Positions 7,017 through 15,835 of a stretch of 19,738 bases of DNA are shown one piece after another. Positions within the stretch are counted from its first letter, which is position 1. Each line of letters opens with the position of its first letter. The stretch is from assembly GCA_021779695.1 (NCBI GenBank), contig JAJYAE010000042.1, positions 1 to 19,738 on the forward strand, given 5' to 3'. The notes under the pieces are model-generated. The model was not told where the DNA came from. It was given only the letters and a program-made list of their open reading frames with translations, and did no database searches. Made by a program: the position numbers and the translations under genes. Source of the stretch: Acidobacteriota bacterium. GTDB taxonomy: Bacteria > Acidobacteriota > Terriglobia > Terriglobales > Acidobacteriaceae.

Positions 7017-10000
7017 ATGAATTCCTTCCCATGGAGCGAGAGAACGCACGTTTGTTTCCTCCACACGTGCATCCGATTGGCTTTCATAGCAGTGTGGGTG
7101 CTTTTGCTGTCCCTGCCATCACTCGGGCAAGGAAGTTTCGGTACCATCCTCGGAGTCGTTACGGACTCAAGTGGCGCCGTCATCGTCGGGGCGAAGGTAA
7201 CCGTGACGAACACTCAGACAGGCGTGTCGCGTACGCTGATCACCGATGCAGCCGGGGCGTACAACGCTCCCAATCTGACTCCAGGAAGCTATACGATCCG
7301 TGTGCAGGCCACCGGATTTAAGGCTTTTGTGCGTCAGGGTATCGCAGTGGACGTCGGACAGAATATCCGCGTGGGCTGCGACCTCGAGCCCGGCGCAGCC
7401 GCCCAAACGGTCACCGTGACGGAGGGAACTCCGCTGGTGGACACGGTTAGCCCTACGCTGGGAGGCACGCTGGAGACCGAACAGATCACTGATTTGCCCC
7501 TGAACGGCCGCAATTACCAATACCTGATGACTCTGCGCCCTGGGGTCGAGATCGAGCCCGGCGGCTCGCCCTGGACCACGAGCACAAACAACGGCCGCCC
7601 GGACGATTCCAATTACCTCGTAGGGGGTGTCAGCAATTACAGCTGGTATGACGCCAGGTCCACGGCCAATGACTCGAGCCCGTTCACCGATGCTGCAACC
7701 ATCCTGCCTGTTGACGCGATTCAGGCCTTTAACGAAGAAGAGAATCCTGAAGCGGAATATGGCTGGCGTGACGGCGCGGTAATGAATGTGGGTATCAAAT
7801 CTGGAACCAACCAGGTGCATGGCTCACTGTACGCGTTTGGCCGCAATGGCTCATGGGATGCGCGTAACACCTTTAACGAGGCGCCAACCAATACTTCAAG
7901 CGGCCCAACTTGTTTGCTGGACCCAGCATCCCCCGCAGTCTGCGATAAGCTGCCGACCGAGTTGGAACAATATGGTGCAGTAGCGGGAGGGCCGATCATC
8001 AAGAACAAGCTCTTCATCTTTGGCGGGTTCGAGGCCATGCGGAACTTACTTGGCAACGACTATCCGGTTACTGTTCCGTACACGGGTCCCGGTATTAATG
8101 GTCAATCGGATCCGCAGAACAGTGAACCCGACGCGATCGCAGCGTTGCAGAATGCCGGCTATACGACGGTATGTACGGGGTCCTCGACGAGCAACTGCTT
8201 AAGTCAACAAAGTCTGGACCTGCTCGGGTGCACCGGCACACCGGGTGTCATAGGTTCCTACACATGCACGGGCGGCATCATCTCGTCCGATCCTGCCAGC
8301 ACGACCATCTACTCATCAAGCTACCCCATTCACCAAACCTCGAATAATGGGCTGGTCAAAATCGACTACACCATCAACAGCAAGAACACGATCAACGGAA
8401 TGTTCTGGGACGGCTACTACAGCGCCAATGGCCAGGATCATGCCACGGTGAATTCGAGATTCCTGACCGTAATGGACATCTCGGCAAGGTTCGCACAGGG
8501 TGACTGGGTCTTCGTGCCCAATTCAAAATGGGTCAATGACTTCCGATTTGGCTTTGCCGAAGCTAGCTACGGTGTGACCGTAGCCGATGCGGGAACCTAC
8601 GCCAATGGACAGGGCGGCTTGTGCACAGTAGCCGGCTGCGGCTCCAATGGCTATCCCCTTAACACCGGAGCGACCGGTCCAACGGCGGGCGGAATGCCGC
8701 CTATCGTACTCGCGGGTTTCGGCGCAGGCATTGGCAACCAGAATGCCGGGCGTCCTGACAACGAAGGTCCAAGCCCCTTCGAGGACTATCAGGATATCGT
8801 TTCCTATCTGCGGGGCAAGCACAACATCAAGTTCGGCGGCGAAGTTATGCATGTTACGGCCGAACAAAATGTCGATAACCAGCGGGGCAACGTCATCCAG
8901 TTTAACGGCGGAAACAGCGCCGGCGTCACCGATTGCGGCGGGTCGTCCTGTCCCCTGGAAGACTTTTTCGCCGGAGCCCCCAGCTTTGGCAATACCAACG
9001 TGGGCAACTCATTCCGGGAGATGCACTGGAACATGTTTGCCATGTACGCCCAGGATAACTGGCAGGTTACGAAGAACTTGATCCTGAACTTGGGCATTCG
9101 CTACGAATATGCACAGCCGATCAAAGAGGTCCACAACCTTTACGCCAACTTTGATCCGAGTTCACCGACCGGACTGGTTCAGCAGGGCCAGCCGGGTGAA
9201 CCCTCACTCTGGAAGCCCAACCGCGCTAATTTCTCTCCCCGAATGGGCTTTGACTGGAATATGAATGGCAAGGGAACGACCGTGCTCCGCGGCGCGTTCA
9301 GCATCATGTACAACCAGTTCATCGGCAGGTACTTTATGGACAACGCGCCGCCGAACGGCTCCGCGGGCAACGTTGGCCAAAACCCGACCGCCGCCTGCAC
9401 GGTGTCATTTGTTGCTCCACAAACTTGCGCCTCGGCGGGTGGAAGCACCCTCGGCGGCACCATCAATTTTGGCGCACCCACGTTCGTTGCTCCGCAACTG
9501 AACTGGAACGGCGTTGTATTCCCGCAGGGTGGACTTGCCTGCACGCCTGACTCACCGTGCAGCATCTTTGCGGTAGCTCCAAACCTGAGCACGCCGTACA
9601 TGATCAATTACAACATTGGCATCGAGCGGCAGCTCAATTCAAATCTTTCGGTGGACGCCGAGTATGTTGGCAATCTGGGCCGTAACCTGCTCTCCCCATC
9701 CGATATCAACCAGTGTGCGCCGAACGCCAACGGGAACTGCGTCCGTCCTTACGGCGCCAAATTTCCATACCTGGAGATCATAAACCGCCTGGACAATTTC
9801 GGAATTTCCAACTACAACAGCCTGCAAATTACTGTGACCCAACGGACGTCCCATGGTCTGAATTTCCTGGTGGGTTACACCTACGGACATGGCCTCGACA
9901 CCGGCTCTTTGAATCTGAATGAAGTACCCCCGCAGAACAGCCTGAATCGATCTGCGGAGTACGGCAGCAGCGACTTTGATGTCCGCAGCCGTTTGACCGC

Positions 10001-10742
10001 CGCGGTGACGTATAACCTTCCCGGCAAGGATGGCTTTGCTCAAATGCTGAAGGGTTGGCAACTCAACACCGTTATCACATTACAGAGCGCCATGCCGTGG
10101 CTGGTACTGGATAAGGCCCATGCCTTCAGCACCGGCGGAAACCCTCTGTCCGACTTCTCTGACCGCTGGGACTTCTTTGGGGCTCCCAGCGACTTCAAGT
10201 CTGGTCCGAGGTCCATTATGTTCTGCTCGGGTCCCGGCGCCGGACAATGCTCACAGACCTCCGGCCGCACCGGGCAACCCTACTGCGATGGAGCCTCAGG
10301 CCCCTGTGACGCCGGGACCTCCGCGGGCTTGTGGGCGAAGTGCCTGGCAGTCGCCCCAGACATGAATACGCTCAATACAGGTGGCTGCTTCATATCTGGA
10401 AACTCCGTTATGGTTCCTCCGGCACTCGGAACCTATGGCACCATGGGCCGGAATATCTTCCGAGATACGGGCTTCAAGGACATTGACCTGTCCATCTTCA
10501 AGGACTTCAAATTCCATGATCGATACACGGCCGAATTCAGACTCGAAACATTTAATACGTTCAACCACCCCATCTACGCAAACCCCTACGGCTCAACGAA
10601 CCTGAGCTTGCTAGGCAATGACCCGAGTAGCTCCAGCACGTTTGGCTGCGGCTGTAATACGCCCGACGTTGCCGCCGGCAACCCGGTAATCGGCTCTGGA
10701 AGCCCGCGCGTGATCCAGCTCGGCTTCAAATTCTCGTACTAG
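7017..10742 (+). CDS. TonB-dependent outer-membrane receptor, Oar-like, with carboxypeptidase-regulatory-like N-terminal domain
   Basis: A 1241-residue outer-membrane protein. A signal peptide with a long n-region ends near SLGQG (36-40). A carboxypeptidase-regulatory-like beta-sandwich follows (about 41-122: GVVTDSSGAVIVGAKVTVTN then the TDAAGAY and LTPGSYTI strands). Next is a TonB plug with VTVTEGTPLVDT and LPLNGRN (160-166), then a long beta-barrel ending in the aromatic-terminated strand LGFKFSY. Such receptors import large or scarce substrates using TonB energy; the ligand is unknown. Loops contain paired cysteines (for example CTVAGCG). Two starts are plausible: ATG 6993 after AGGAG at eight bases, and ATG 7017 after AGGAGG (7004-7009) at seven bases; I chose 7017 because it gives the better ribosome binding site and a shorter n-region. 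No clear promoter was found. It lies between two organic-acid gene blocks and might serve uptake for either. A hairpin follows the stop. Confidence 0.93.
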   Translation: MNSFPWSERTHVCFLHTCIRLAFIAVWVLLLSLPSLGQGSFGTILGVVTDSSGAVIVGAKVTVTNTQTGVSRTLITDAAGAYNAPNLTPGSYTIRVQATGFKAFVRQGIAVDVGQNIRVGCDLEPGAAAQTVTVTEGTPLVDTVSPTLGGTLETEQITDLPLNGRNYQYLMTLRPGVEIEPGGSPWTTSTNNGRPDDSNYLVGGVSNYSWYDARSTANDSSPFTDAATILPVDAIQAFNEEENPEAEYGWRDGAVMNVGIKSGTNQVHGSLYAFGRNGSWDARNTFNEAPTNTSSGPTCLLDPASPAVCDKLPTELEQYGAVAGGPIIKNKLFIFGGFEAMRNLLGNDYPVTVPYTGPGINGQSDPQNSEPDAIAALQNAGYTTVCTGSSTSNCLSQQSLDLLGCTGTPGVIGSYTCTGGIISSDPASTTIYSSSYPIHQTSNNGLVKIDYTINSKNTINGMFWDGYYSANGQDHATVNSRFLTVMDISARFAQGDWVFVPNSKWVNDFRFGFAEASYGVTVADAGTYANGQGGLCTVAGCGSNGYPLNTGATGPTAGGMPPIVLAGFGAGIGNQNAGRPDNEGPSPFEDYQDIVSYLRGKHNIKFGGEVMHVTAEQNVDNQRGNVIQFNGGNSAGVTDCGGSSCPLEDFFAGAPSFGNTNVGNSFREMHWNMFAMYAQDNWQVTKNLILNLGIRYEYAQPIKEVHNLYANFDPSSPTGLVQQGQPGEPSLWKPNRANFSPRMGFDWNMNGKGTTVLRGAFSIMYNQFIGRYFMDNAPPNGSAGNVGQNPTAACTVSFVAPQTCASAGGSTLGGTINFGAPTFVAPQLNWNGVVFPQGGLACTPDSPCSIFAVAPNLSTPYMINYNIGIERQLNSNLSVDAEYVGNLGRNLLSPSDINQCAPNANGNCVRPYGAKFPYLEIINRLDNFGISNYNSLQITVTQRTSHGLNFLVGYTYGHGLDTGSLNLNEVPPQNSLNRSAEYGSSDFDVRSRLTAAVTYNLPGKDGFAQMLKGWQLNTVITLQSAMPWLVLDKAHAFSTGGNPLSDFSDRWDFFGAPSDFKSGPRSIMFCSGPGAGQCSQTSGRTGQPYCDGASGPCDAGTSAGLWAKCLAVAPDMNTLNTGGCFISGNSVMVPPALGTYGTMGRNIFRDTGFKDIDLSIFKDFKFHDRYTAEFRLETFNTFNHPIYANPYGSTNLSLLGNDPSSSSTFGCGCNTPDVAAGNPVIGSGSPRVIQLGFKFSY

Positions 10743-10752
10743 ATCACACCGG

Positions 10753-10790
10753 CCGATGTTGCAGGGGAGCGCGATCCCTTGCAACATCGG
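10753..10790 (+). terminator. Long hairpin after the receptor gene, probable transcript end
   Basis: Arms CCGATGTTGCAGGGGA (10753-10768) and TCCCTTGCAACATCGG (10775-10790) pair over 16 positions, with one G-U pair and a 6-nt loop. It starts 11 bp after the receptor stop codon in a convergent gap. There is no T-run after it on either strand, so it may act as a bidirectional transcript-end or RNA-stability structure rather than a classical intrinsic terminator. Confidence 0.5.
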
Positions 10791-10857
10791 TTGCTGGCAC
10801 ATCAGGCGAGTTCCTTTGGACCGTTCGGCCAAACGAGAGAGACGATAGCCGCAGGGC

Positions 10858-10878
10858 AGATCTTACGAAAGAAGATCT
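10858..10878. repeat. Inverted repeat in the convergent gap
   Basis: AGATCTT and AAGATCT, 7-bp perfect arms with a 7-nt loop. It is flanked by a direct repeat GCCGCAGG (at 10848 and 10880). It may serve as the 3' structure of the leftward MFS transcript, since it lies about 100 bp past that stop; it lacks a T-run. Confidence 0.35.
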
Positions 10879-10929
10879 TGCCGCAGGCTTGCTTCAGCGG
10901 TTCTGGTCCTTGAAAGCCCGCCGAAGAGA

Positions 10930-10942
10930 CCGTTCAGAACGG
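10930..10942. repeat. Short palindrome CCGTTC-A-GAACGG
   Basis: A perfect 6+1+6 palindrome, 33 bp beyond the MFS stop codon in the convergent gap. The core CCGTTC also occurs at 10819-10824. The single-base centre is unsuited to a hairpin and fits a protein-binding half-site pair better; the function is unknown. Confidence 0.25.
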
Positions 10943-10975
10943 GATTGAACAGGTACCTTCGTGGACTAATTGCCA

Positions 10976-12358
10976 TCACTCATCGCCGAACGAAGATTTC
11001 TGATCCGATCCGGCGAACGCAGCGTGTTGAAGGGTCTCACCGACCACTGACTTGTCGGGATCGATCAGGACGGCCCAGATCAGAGCGCCACCGCCCAACA
11101 GGCCCGCAGTCACCAGGAACGGCACAACCCATGATCCTCTCTGAACAAAAAAGCCAAAAACAATGGGAGACACCGACGCGCCGATCGCCCCGGCTGAGTT
11201 CATGATGCTGCTCACGGTGCCGCTGAATTCTCCTCCCACGTCCATGGCTACGGCCCAGGACGGTCCAAGTGCCATGTCCAGGGAAAAGAAGGACAGCGCC
11301 AGGAAGAGCACGGCCATCCAGGGATTCTGGCTCAATGCCGTGGGAATCAGGAAAAGGCCGGCGATCAGCATTGCCGGCGCGGCTACGATGCGGCGTGAAA
11401 ACTTCAGACGGCCCGTCTTCCGGTAGATCCAGTCGCTGATCGTTCCTCCAAGTACGTCTCCCGCCATAGCGACGAACAAGGGAATGGAGGCAACAAAGCC
11501 GAGCGACTTGAGTGAAAAATGCCGGTAGACCTCAAGATACGTGGGATACCAGCTCAGAAAGAAGTACATGCCGTAAAAGAAGCAGCCGTAGGCCGCCATG
11601 ATGTACCACATGTTTGGAGACCTCAGAATGGTCTTCCAAGGCGTTTTGGGTCGGCTCCGTGCGGCCCATTGCACAATCGTTCCATCTGGATGGATACCAC
11701 GGATGTGCACCAACTCCGCCCGATTGACTCCTTTGTGCTCTTCCGGCCAATTCCGGTACAACCAGTAAAACCCAATTGACCAGATCACTCCCAAAGTTCC
11801 GAAGATGTAAAAGATCGACCGCCAACCGAGAGCAGTCATTATGCCGATGGCAACAATGGGGGTGATGGCTACGGCGAATCGGGTTGACCCGTTGGATATA
11901 CCCTGAATCCGTCCGCGTTCCGACTTCGGAAACCAAAGCTGCATCCCACGCGTCGCGACGGGGAGCGCACCCGCCTCTCCCAGGCCAAGAATCGCGCGAG
12001 CGGCCAGAAGCGAAGCAAAGCCGCCGGCAATCCCCGTGCTTCCCGAAGCGATGGCCCACCAGACCATGACTACCGCGAGCACTTTCCTTGGGCCGAACCT
12101 GTCGCCGAGCCATCCGGCCGGTATCTGCCCAATCGCGTAGGCCCATACAAACGCGCTGAAAACTAGGCCCATCTGCGTGTGGCTGAGACCGAACTGACGG
12201 GCAATCTGAGGGGCGGCCACAGAGATGTTGCCGCGGTCCATATAGGTAATCAGATACATCAGGCTCATCAGGAAGAGGATCATCCACCGGGCGCGTGTCG
12301 GCCGGTTTGCTTCGGTGGAAACGGCCGTATCCGCGATGGGTCGAGGCGTAGCGTTCAA
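10976..12358 (-). CDS. MFS transporter, anion:cation symporter (ACS) type
   Basis: A 460-residue inner-membrane permease with about twelve hydrophobic segments. The N-terminus is cytoplasmic (1-24). The first helix ends YMDRGNISVAAP (Asp41-Arg42), the signature found in hexuronate, galactonate and other organic-anion ACS carriers, and the MFS loop motif is GWLGDRFGPRK (82-92). The likely role is proton-coupled uptake of an organic or sugar acid; the substrate is not determinable. The start is a TTG at 12358, six bases after GGAGG; the first in-frame ATG would be residue 26 at the edge of helix 1 and has no such site. It is the last gene of the dctA/oxdC operon, 33 bp after the beta-propeller gene, and converges on the receptor gene. 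Confidence 0.9.
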   Translation of the reverse strand: MNATPRPIADTAVSTEANRPTRARWMILFLMSLMYLITYMDRGNISVAAPQIARQFGLSHTQMGLVFSAFVWAYAIGQIPAGWLGDRFGPRKVLAVVMVWWAIASGSTGIAGGFASLLAARAILGLGEAGALPVATRGMQLWFPKSERGRIQGISNGSTRFAVAITPIVAIGIMTALGWRSIFYIFGTLGVIWSIGFYWLYRNWPEEHKGVNRAELVHIRGIHPDGTIVQWAARSRPKTPWKTILRSPNMWYIMAAYGCFFYGMYFFLSWYPTYLEVYRHFSLKSLGFVASIPLFVAMAGDVLGGTISDWIYRKTGRLKFSRRIVAAPAMLIAGLFLIPTALSQNPWMAVLFLALSFFSLDMALGPSWAVAMDVGGEFSGTVSSIMNSAGAIGASVSPIVFGFFVQRGSWVVPFLVTAGLLGGGALIWAVLIDPDKSVVGETLQHAAFAGSDQKSSFGDE

Positions 12359-12391
12359 AGGATGCCTCCGTAAGAACTGGTTGAAGCCCGG

Positions 12392-13435
12392 TCAGTCTCG
12401 TGTTTCGAATACCCACATTTCGGCGCCACGATTGGCGCGGGCCGGAACTGCCAGATATAAGCTATTGTGCTTCCCCACCTGGCCGAAGTAAGCGCTGGTG
12501 CGCGCGCCGATAGCGCTGGGAATCTTCGCAATGCGGTCGTAGTGATCCGCGTCAATCTGCTGGTAAACAAAGATAAAACCCTCGCCGCTAGGCACGTAAA
12601 TGCGCCTGCGAGTCGCGTCATACCACATGTCATCGGTGTCTGCCGCGCCGGGGAGGCTAGCGATCTGGCGTCCAGTGTCCATATCCAGAACCAAAAGCCT
12701 TGCAGGCCGACGCGCACCGACGAAGATGCGGTGGTTCGCTATGTCGAGCGCCATGGGGAAATTTTCCGTGGCATCGATGAGCTTCCAATATTCAATGTGG
12801 CTGGAGTCCAGATGAATTACGGCAATTTCGCCTTTCGATGCGAGATTGACGTAAATCCGGTGCCCCGCATCGTCAACTTGAAACGACTCGGGATGTGCAC
12901 CTAGCTGGAAACTCTGCGGAAGGCGTTCCCAGGTTCGCGTATCGATCATTCCGATTGAGCCATCTCCATAGCCTACATAAACGCGGTGAGCGGATGCGGA
13001 ATAGCGAAGCTGATCGGCATCATCTCCAAAGGAGGACGCCCCAATGCGCGTGTAGTTTGTGCCGTCGAACATGGCGCATCTGCCGCCGACGCTGTTGGAA
13101 ACGACGATGCGGTCGGAATCTGGAACAAAGGTGACGCCCTGGGGTTCATCCAGCCCACCGCGGAGCACCGCGATTTCGCGTGCGCGGTGCAGGTCGAGGA
13201 CCTCTACTGTGTCATTTCCAAATATTGCGGAGAAGACGCGGCCGGTCTTCACATCCACCGTCATGTGGTCAATGCGGCCCTGCACCGACGGCATGGGAAT
13301 GACACGGTCGAGCACCAACGGTTCTGATTCTTCGTTCGACGGTATCTGCTGGGGCGGCGCCTGCAAAGCCAGAGCCGTCGTCGCTGCAACGAAGAATGAA
13401 ACGAGGTTCGCGCGCATTCTGAAAGAGCTCCGCAT
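12392..13435 (-). CDS. Exported YncE-like seven-repeat beta-propeller protein
   Basis: A 347-residue protein with an N-terminal signal peptide (hydrophobic residues about 10-26), so it is probably periplasmic. Seven repeats about 42 residues apart carry a strand of the type RIYV: RVFSA 66, RIVVS 109, RVYVG 151, RIYVN 193, RIFVG 236, RIYVP 278, SLYLA 325. This fits a seven-bladed propeller of the YncE/quinoprotein-dehydrogenase-like superfamily. No catalytic motif is visible, so a binding or scaffold role is possible. The ATG at 13435 overlaps the stop of the oxalate decarboxylase gene in TGATG, implying coupled translation. An alternative ATG at 13417 has GGAG ten bases upstream and also leaves an intact signal peptide. 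The tight coupling suggests it works with the exported decarboxylase. Confidence 0.85.
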   Translation of the reverse strand: MRSSFRMRANLVSFFVAATTALALQAPPQQIPSNEESEPLVLDRVIPMPSVQGRIDHMTVDVKTGRVFSAIFGNDTVEVLDLHRAREIAVLRGGLDEPQGVTFVPDSDRIVVSNSVGGRCAMFDGTNYTRIGASSFGDDADQLRYSASAHRVYVGYGDGSIGMIDTRTWERLPQSFQLGAHPESFQVDDAGHRIYVNLASKGEIAVIHLDSSHIEYWKLIDATENFPMALDIANHRIFVGARRPARLLVLDMDTGRQIASLPGAADTDDMWYDATRRRIYVPSGEGFIFVYQQIDADHYDRIAKIPSAIGARTSAYFGQVGKHNSLYLAVPARANRGAEMWVFETRD

Positions 13436-14676
13436 CAGGCGATGATTACCCGCTTCTCCGCTGGAATTCTCTGGATGGATTCTGCGCTGATGTTCAGGTG
13501 CGCCGCCACCATTTCCGGCGGCAGATGACGCATCCAGTTATTCAACGAAAAGTCCACGAAACGATTCGCGCGGAGAATCTCCAAAAATACCAGATCCGTG
13601 TCGCCGGTGTTCTCGATATAGTGGCCTGCCATGGTGGGCACAAAGCCCACATCGTTGGCGTTGAAATCCATGGTGCGCGCTTCTCCCGGTGAAACGAACA
13701 CGGTCATACGTCCCTTGCCCGACAGATAGAACTGCCACTCCGAACCGGTCGGATGCCAGTGCAGTTCGCGCATGGCTCCGGGGTGCAGTGTGACGAGTGC
13801 GGCGGCAATGGTTACTGAGGGAGGGAAATTGTGTGAGTCGACGATGCGAACATTGCCTCCGATCTGGCTGAAGGTCGGCTCCATTTCGAGCATGCGAAAA
13901 CTGAATGAAGCAGTAGAAAGGGCAGGGGAACCGCCGACGCTTGCCTTGTCTGCGCCAAGCGGGCCGGGCGTGGCGGCCGAAAAGATGAAGCGTTGGTGCT
14001 TGGGGAGCAATGCGATGGCTTGTGGAGTGAGATCAAGATTCTTCTGAATGACATCGGGCGGCGTATGCGACACCCAGTCGGAGAGCAGGAAAGTCTTTTC
14101 CTCTGAAAAATCTCCTCGATCGAAGACGAGGAGGAACTCGCATCCGTCCGGTCCCAGACCCTGAATGGAGTGCGGGTAGCCCGCCGGGAAGAACCACAAA
14201 TCGCCGCGCGAGACGTCATCGAGGAACACGGTTCCGTCGGGATTCAGCATGCTGATACGCGCATTTCCGTAGAGCATCATCGCCCACTCGCCTGCTGTGT
14301 GCCAGTGCAGTTCGCGAAAGCTGCCCGCGGCTAGGCGCATATTCACGCCGGCGATTTCGGTGGAGGTTGGGAGTTCGCGCTGAGTGACCTGGCGTGTCCA
14401 ACCGCCATCCTCCTCTCGGCGATGGGTCAGGTTGAAGGAATACCAAATTGGTCCGGTGTCGCCGCGGTCAGACGGAGGCGGTTCATTCGAACTCGGATTT
14501 TCGCTCAGGAGAGGCAAATTGTTTTGTCCCGGATCGCTGGCCGGCCTGCCTTGCTGCTGTGCGGCGGCGATGCTGCCGAGCGCGGTGGTTGCAAGCCCCA
14601 CGGAGCCGCCGGCGATAAACGTTCTCCGCGTGAGCGATGCCGCAGATGGCTGATCACTGTGCTGGTTCTGATTCAT
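13435..14676 (-). CDS. oxdC: Tat-exported bicupin oxalate decarboxylase
   Basis: A 413-residue protein. The twin-arginine signal LTRRTFIAGG (Arg17-Arg18) with a hydrophobic stretch and an AAAQ cleavage region indicates folded export. Two cupin domains follow. Domain I has Mn ligands His124, His126, Glu130, His169 and substrate Arg121; domain II has His306, His308, Glu313, His352, Arg303 and Glu366. Each aligns by spacing with Bacillus subtilis OxdC (His95/97, Glu101, His140; His273/275, Glu280, His319; Arg92/270; Glu333). The active-site lid reads FSEEKTF, keeping the proton-donor glutamate (Glu192, equivalent to Glu162) though the next two lid residues differ (EK for NS). The reaction is oxalate to formate plus CO2, consuming a proton. 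The start ATG at 14676 has a weak upstream site but places the Tat motif correctly; the open frame upstream does not look coding. The stop overlaps the propeller start. Confidence 0.92.
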   Translation of the reverse strand: MNQNQHSDQPSAASLTRRTFIAGGSVGLATTALGSIAAAQQQGRPASDPGQNNLPLLSENPSSNEPPPSDRGDTGPIWYSFNLTHRREEDGGWTRQVTQRELPTSTEIAGVNMRLAAGSFRELHWHTAGEWAMMLYGNARISMLNPDGTVFLDDVSRGDLWFFPAGYPHSIQGLGPDGCEFLLVFDRGDFSEEKTFLLSDWVSHTPPDVIQKNLDLTPQAIALLPKHQRFIFSAATPGPLGADKASVGGSPALSTASFSFRMLEMEPTFSQIGGNVRIVDSHNFPPSVTIAAALVTLHPGAMRELHWHPTGSEWQFYLSGKGRMTVFVSPGEARTMDFNANDVGFVPTMAGHYIENTGDTDLVFLEILRANRFVDFSLNNWMRHLPPEMVAAHLNISAESIQRIPAEKRVIIA

Positions 14677-14743
14677 TCCGACTCGCTTTCTTGCGGGCCT
14701 CCCAAAGAGCTGAGAAGAACCGTGCGTACCGCTGATGACCGTC

Positions 14744-15778
14744 TCACCTGATTTCTGCCGTGCCCTGATCCTGCCGCGGCGGCATATCCAAAAATGCGTG
14801 CATGACGTGCCAGAACTGAGCTCGATTGCGGCCCATTGACAGGAGGTGCGCCGCGCCCGGCATGATGGCGAGCTGGCGATCTGGCGCCGGCAGCAGCGCG
14901 AAAAAGTCCAGCAGGTCCTGCAGGGATGCAATGCCGTCGTATTGGCCGCGAAGGATCTGCACCGGCATCGGGAGCCTGGCCGGATCAACAAGCGGAAGCT
15001 TTGTTGTCATGTCCAGGTAAGTTCCCGTCGGCACGGTGTCTCCGAGTTTCATTTCCGCGTCAGCCATGGCCTCTCCAACGGCAGGGTCCGATGTTCCGGG
15101 CTTGTCGCGCGTGAAGATGCTTGAGACCATCTCCCGGCTGCGCGGGCGCGTGTTGTGCGTGCGGTAAAAATCAACGTTCTTTGCACGCTTCTCCAACGTC
15201 GGCGATCCCTTGCCGGTCCAGGTGAGGGCGGTTAGGACCAGCTTGCGAACGCGAGCCGGCTCGACCATGGCAAAAGCGGCCGCGCGCAAAGCGCCCGCGG
15301 ATTCTCCGTAGAGGAAAAAATCTTCCTGGCCCGTTTCCTTCCAGATCACCGACGTGGCAGCCTGGAGGTCTGCGGCTCCATCCGCGATGTTGGAGTTCCC
15401 GTGGCTTGGCGAAGAATGCCCATATCCTTCGAAGTCCATGGTCCAGACGTCATATCCGAAGCGGGCGAAGACATCCATCAGAGAGTATTCGCCGTGCCCG
15501 GGAACCACCAGGTCAAATGTTGGGCGCGATGAAACTGAGGAGCCATGGGTGAGAAACAGGATCGGTCGTTTCGAGGCGCCGGAGGCCACGGGTCCAATCA
15601 GTTTCCGATACAGATAGAGCCGAATATCTCCACGATGAGCCCAGTACTCGTACGCATGGATTTCCTGATCCTTCCGTGGCGGGTCCTGTGCGGTCCAACT
15701 GGTGCTGGCAGATGCTCCTACGGCCAATGCCGCGCCCGCCAGGAAGGTTCGTCGTGAAGTCATTGGTGAATCGATCAT
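14744..15778 (-). CDS. Tat-exported alpha/beta hydrolase
   Basis: A 344-residue protein. A twin-arginine signal TSRRTFLAG (Arg9-Arg10) precedes a hydrophobic Ala-rich stretch, so it is exported folded. The alpha/beta-hydrolase fold is complete: oxyanion motif FLTHGSS (75-81), nucleophile elbow YGESAG with Ser160, acid Asp281 in GQYDG and His311 in PGAAHLL. It resembles serine esterases/lipases of the lysophospholipase type; the substrate is unknown. The start ATG at 15778 follows a purine-rich AAAGGGAAAAGGA; a second ATG at 15763 lacks a ribosome binding site and shortens the n-region before the Tat motif. It lies 57 bp after dctA and 67 bp before oxdC in the same operon. Release of an acid from an ester for transport or decarboxylation is a reasonable guess only. 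Confidence 0.9.
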   Translation of the reverse strand: MIDSPMTSRRTFLAGAALAVGASASTSWTAQDPPRKDQEIHAYEYWAHRGDIRLYLYRKLIGPVASGASKRPILFLTHGSSVSSRPTFDLVVPGHGEYSLMDVFARFGYDVWTMDFEGYGHSSPSHGNSNIADGAADLQAATSVIWKETGQEDFFLYGESAGALRAAAFAMVEPARVRKLVLTALTWTGKGSPTLEKRAKNVDFYRTHNTRPRSREMVSSIFTRDKPGTSDPAVGEAMADAEMKLGDTVPTGTYLDMTTKLPLVDPARLPMPVQILRGQYDGIASLQDLLDFFALLPAPDRQLAIMPGAAHLLSMGRNRAQFWHVMHAFLDMPPRQDQGTAEIR

Positions 15779-15835
15779 TCCTTTTCCCTTTCCAATGCGG
15801 ATGTCGTACCCGGCGACAGAGTCCGGCAGAGGACG

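Noticed and set aside
13435..14676. Could the bicupin be an auxin-binding or seed-storage-like cupin rather than oxalate decarboxylase?
   Set aside because: All metal ligands, both substrate arginines and the lid and domain II glutamates align at OxdC spacing, so oxalate decarboxylase is the better call.
14677..14991. 105-codon N-terminal extension of the oxalate decarboxylase frame
   Set aside because: It would overlap the hydrolase gene and bury the Tat signal inside the protein; its Cys/Arg-rich composition looks non-coding.
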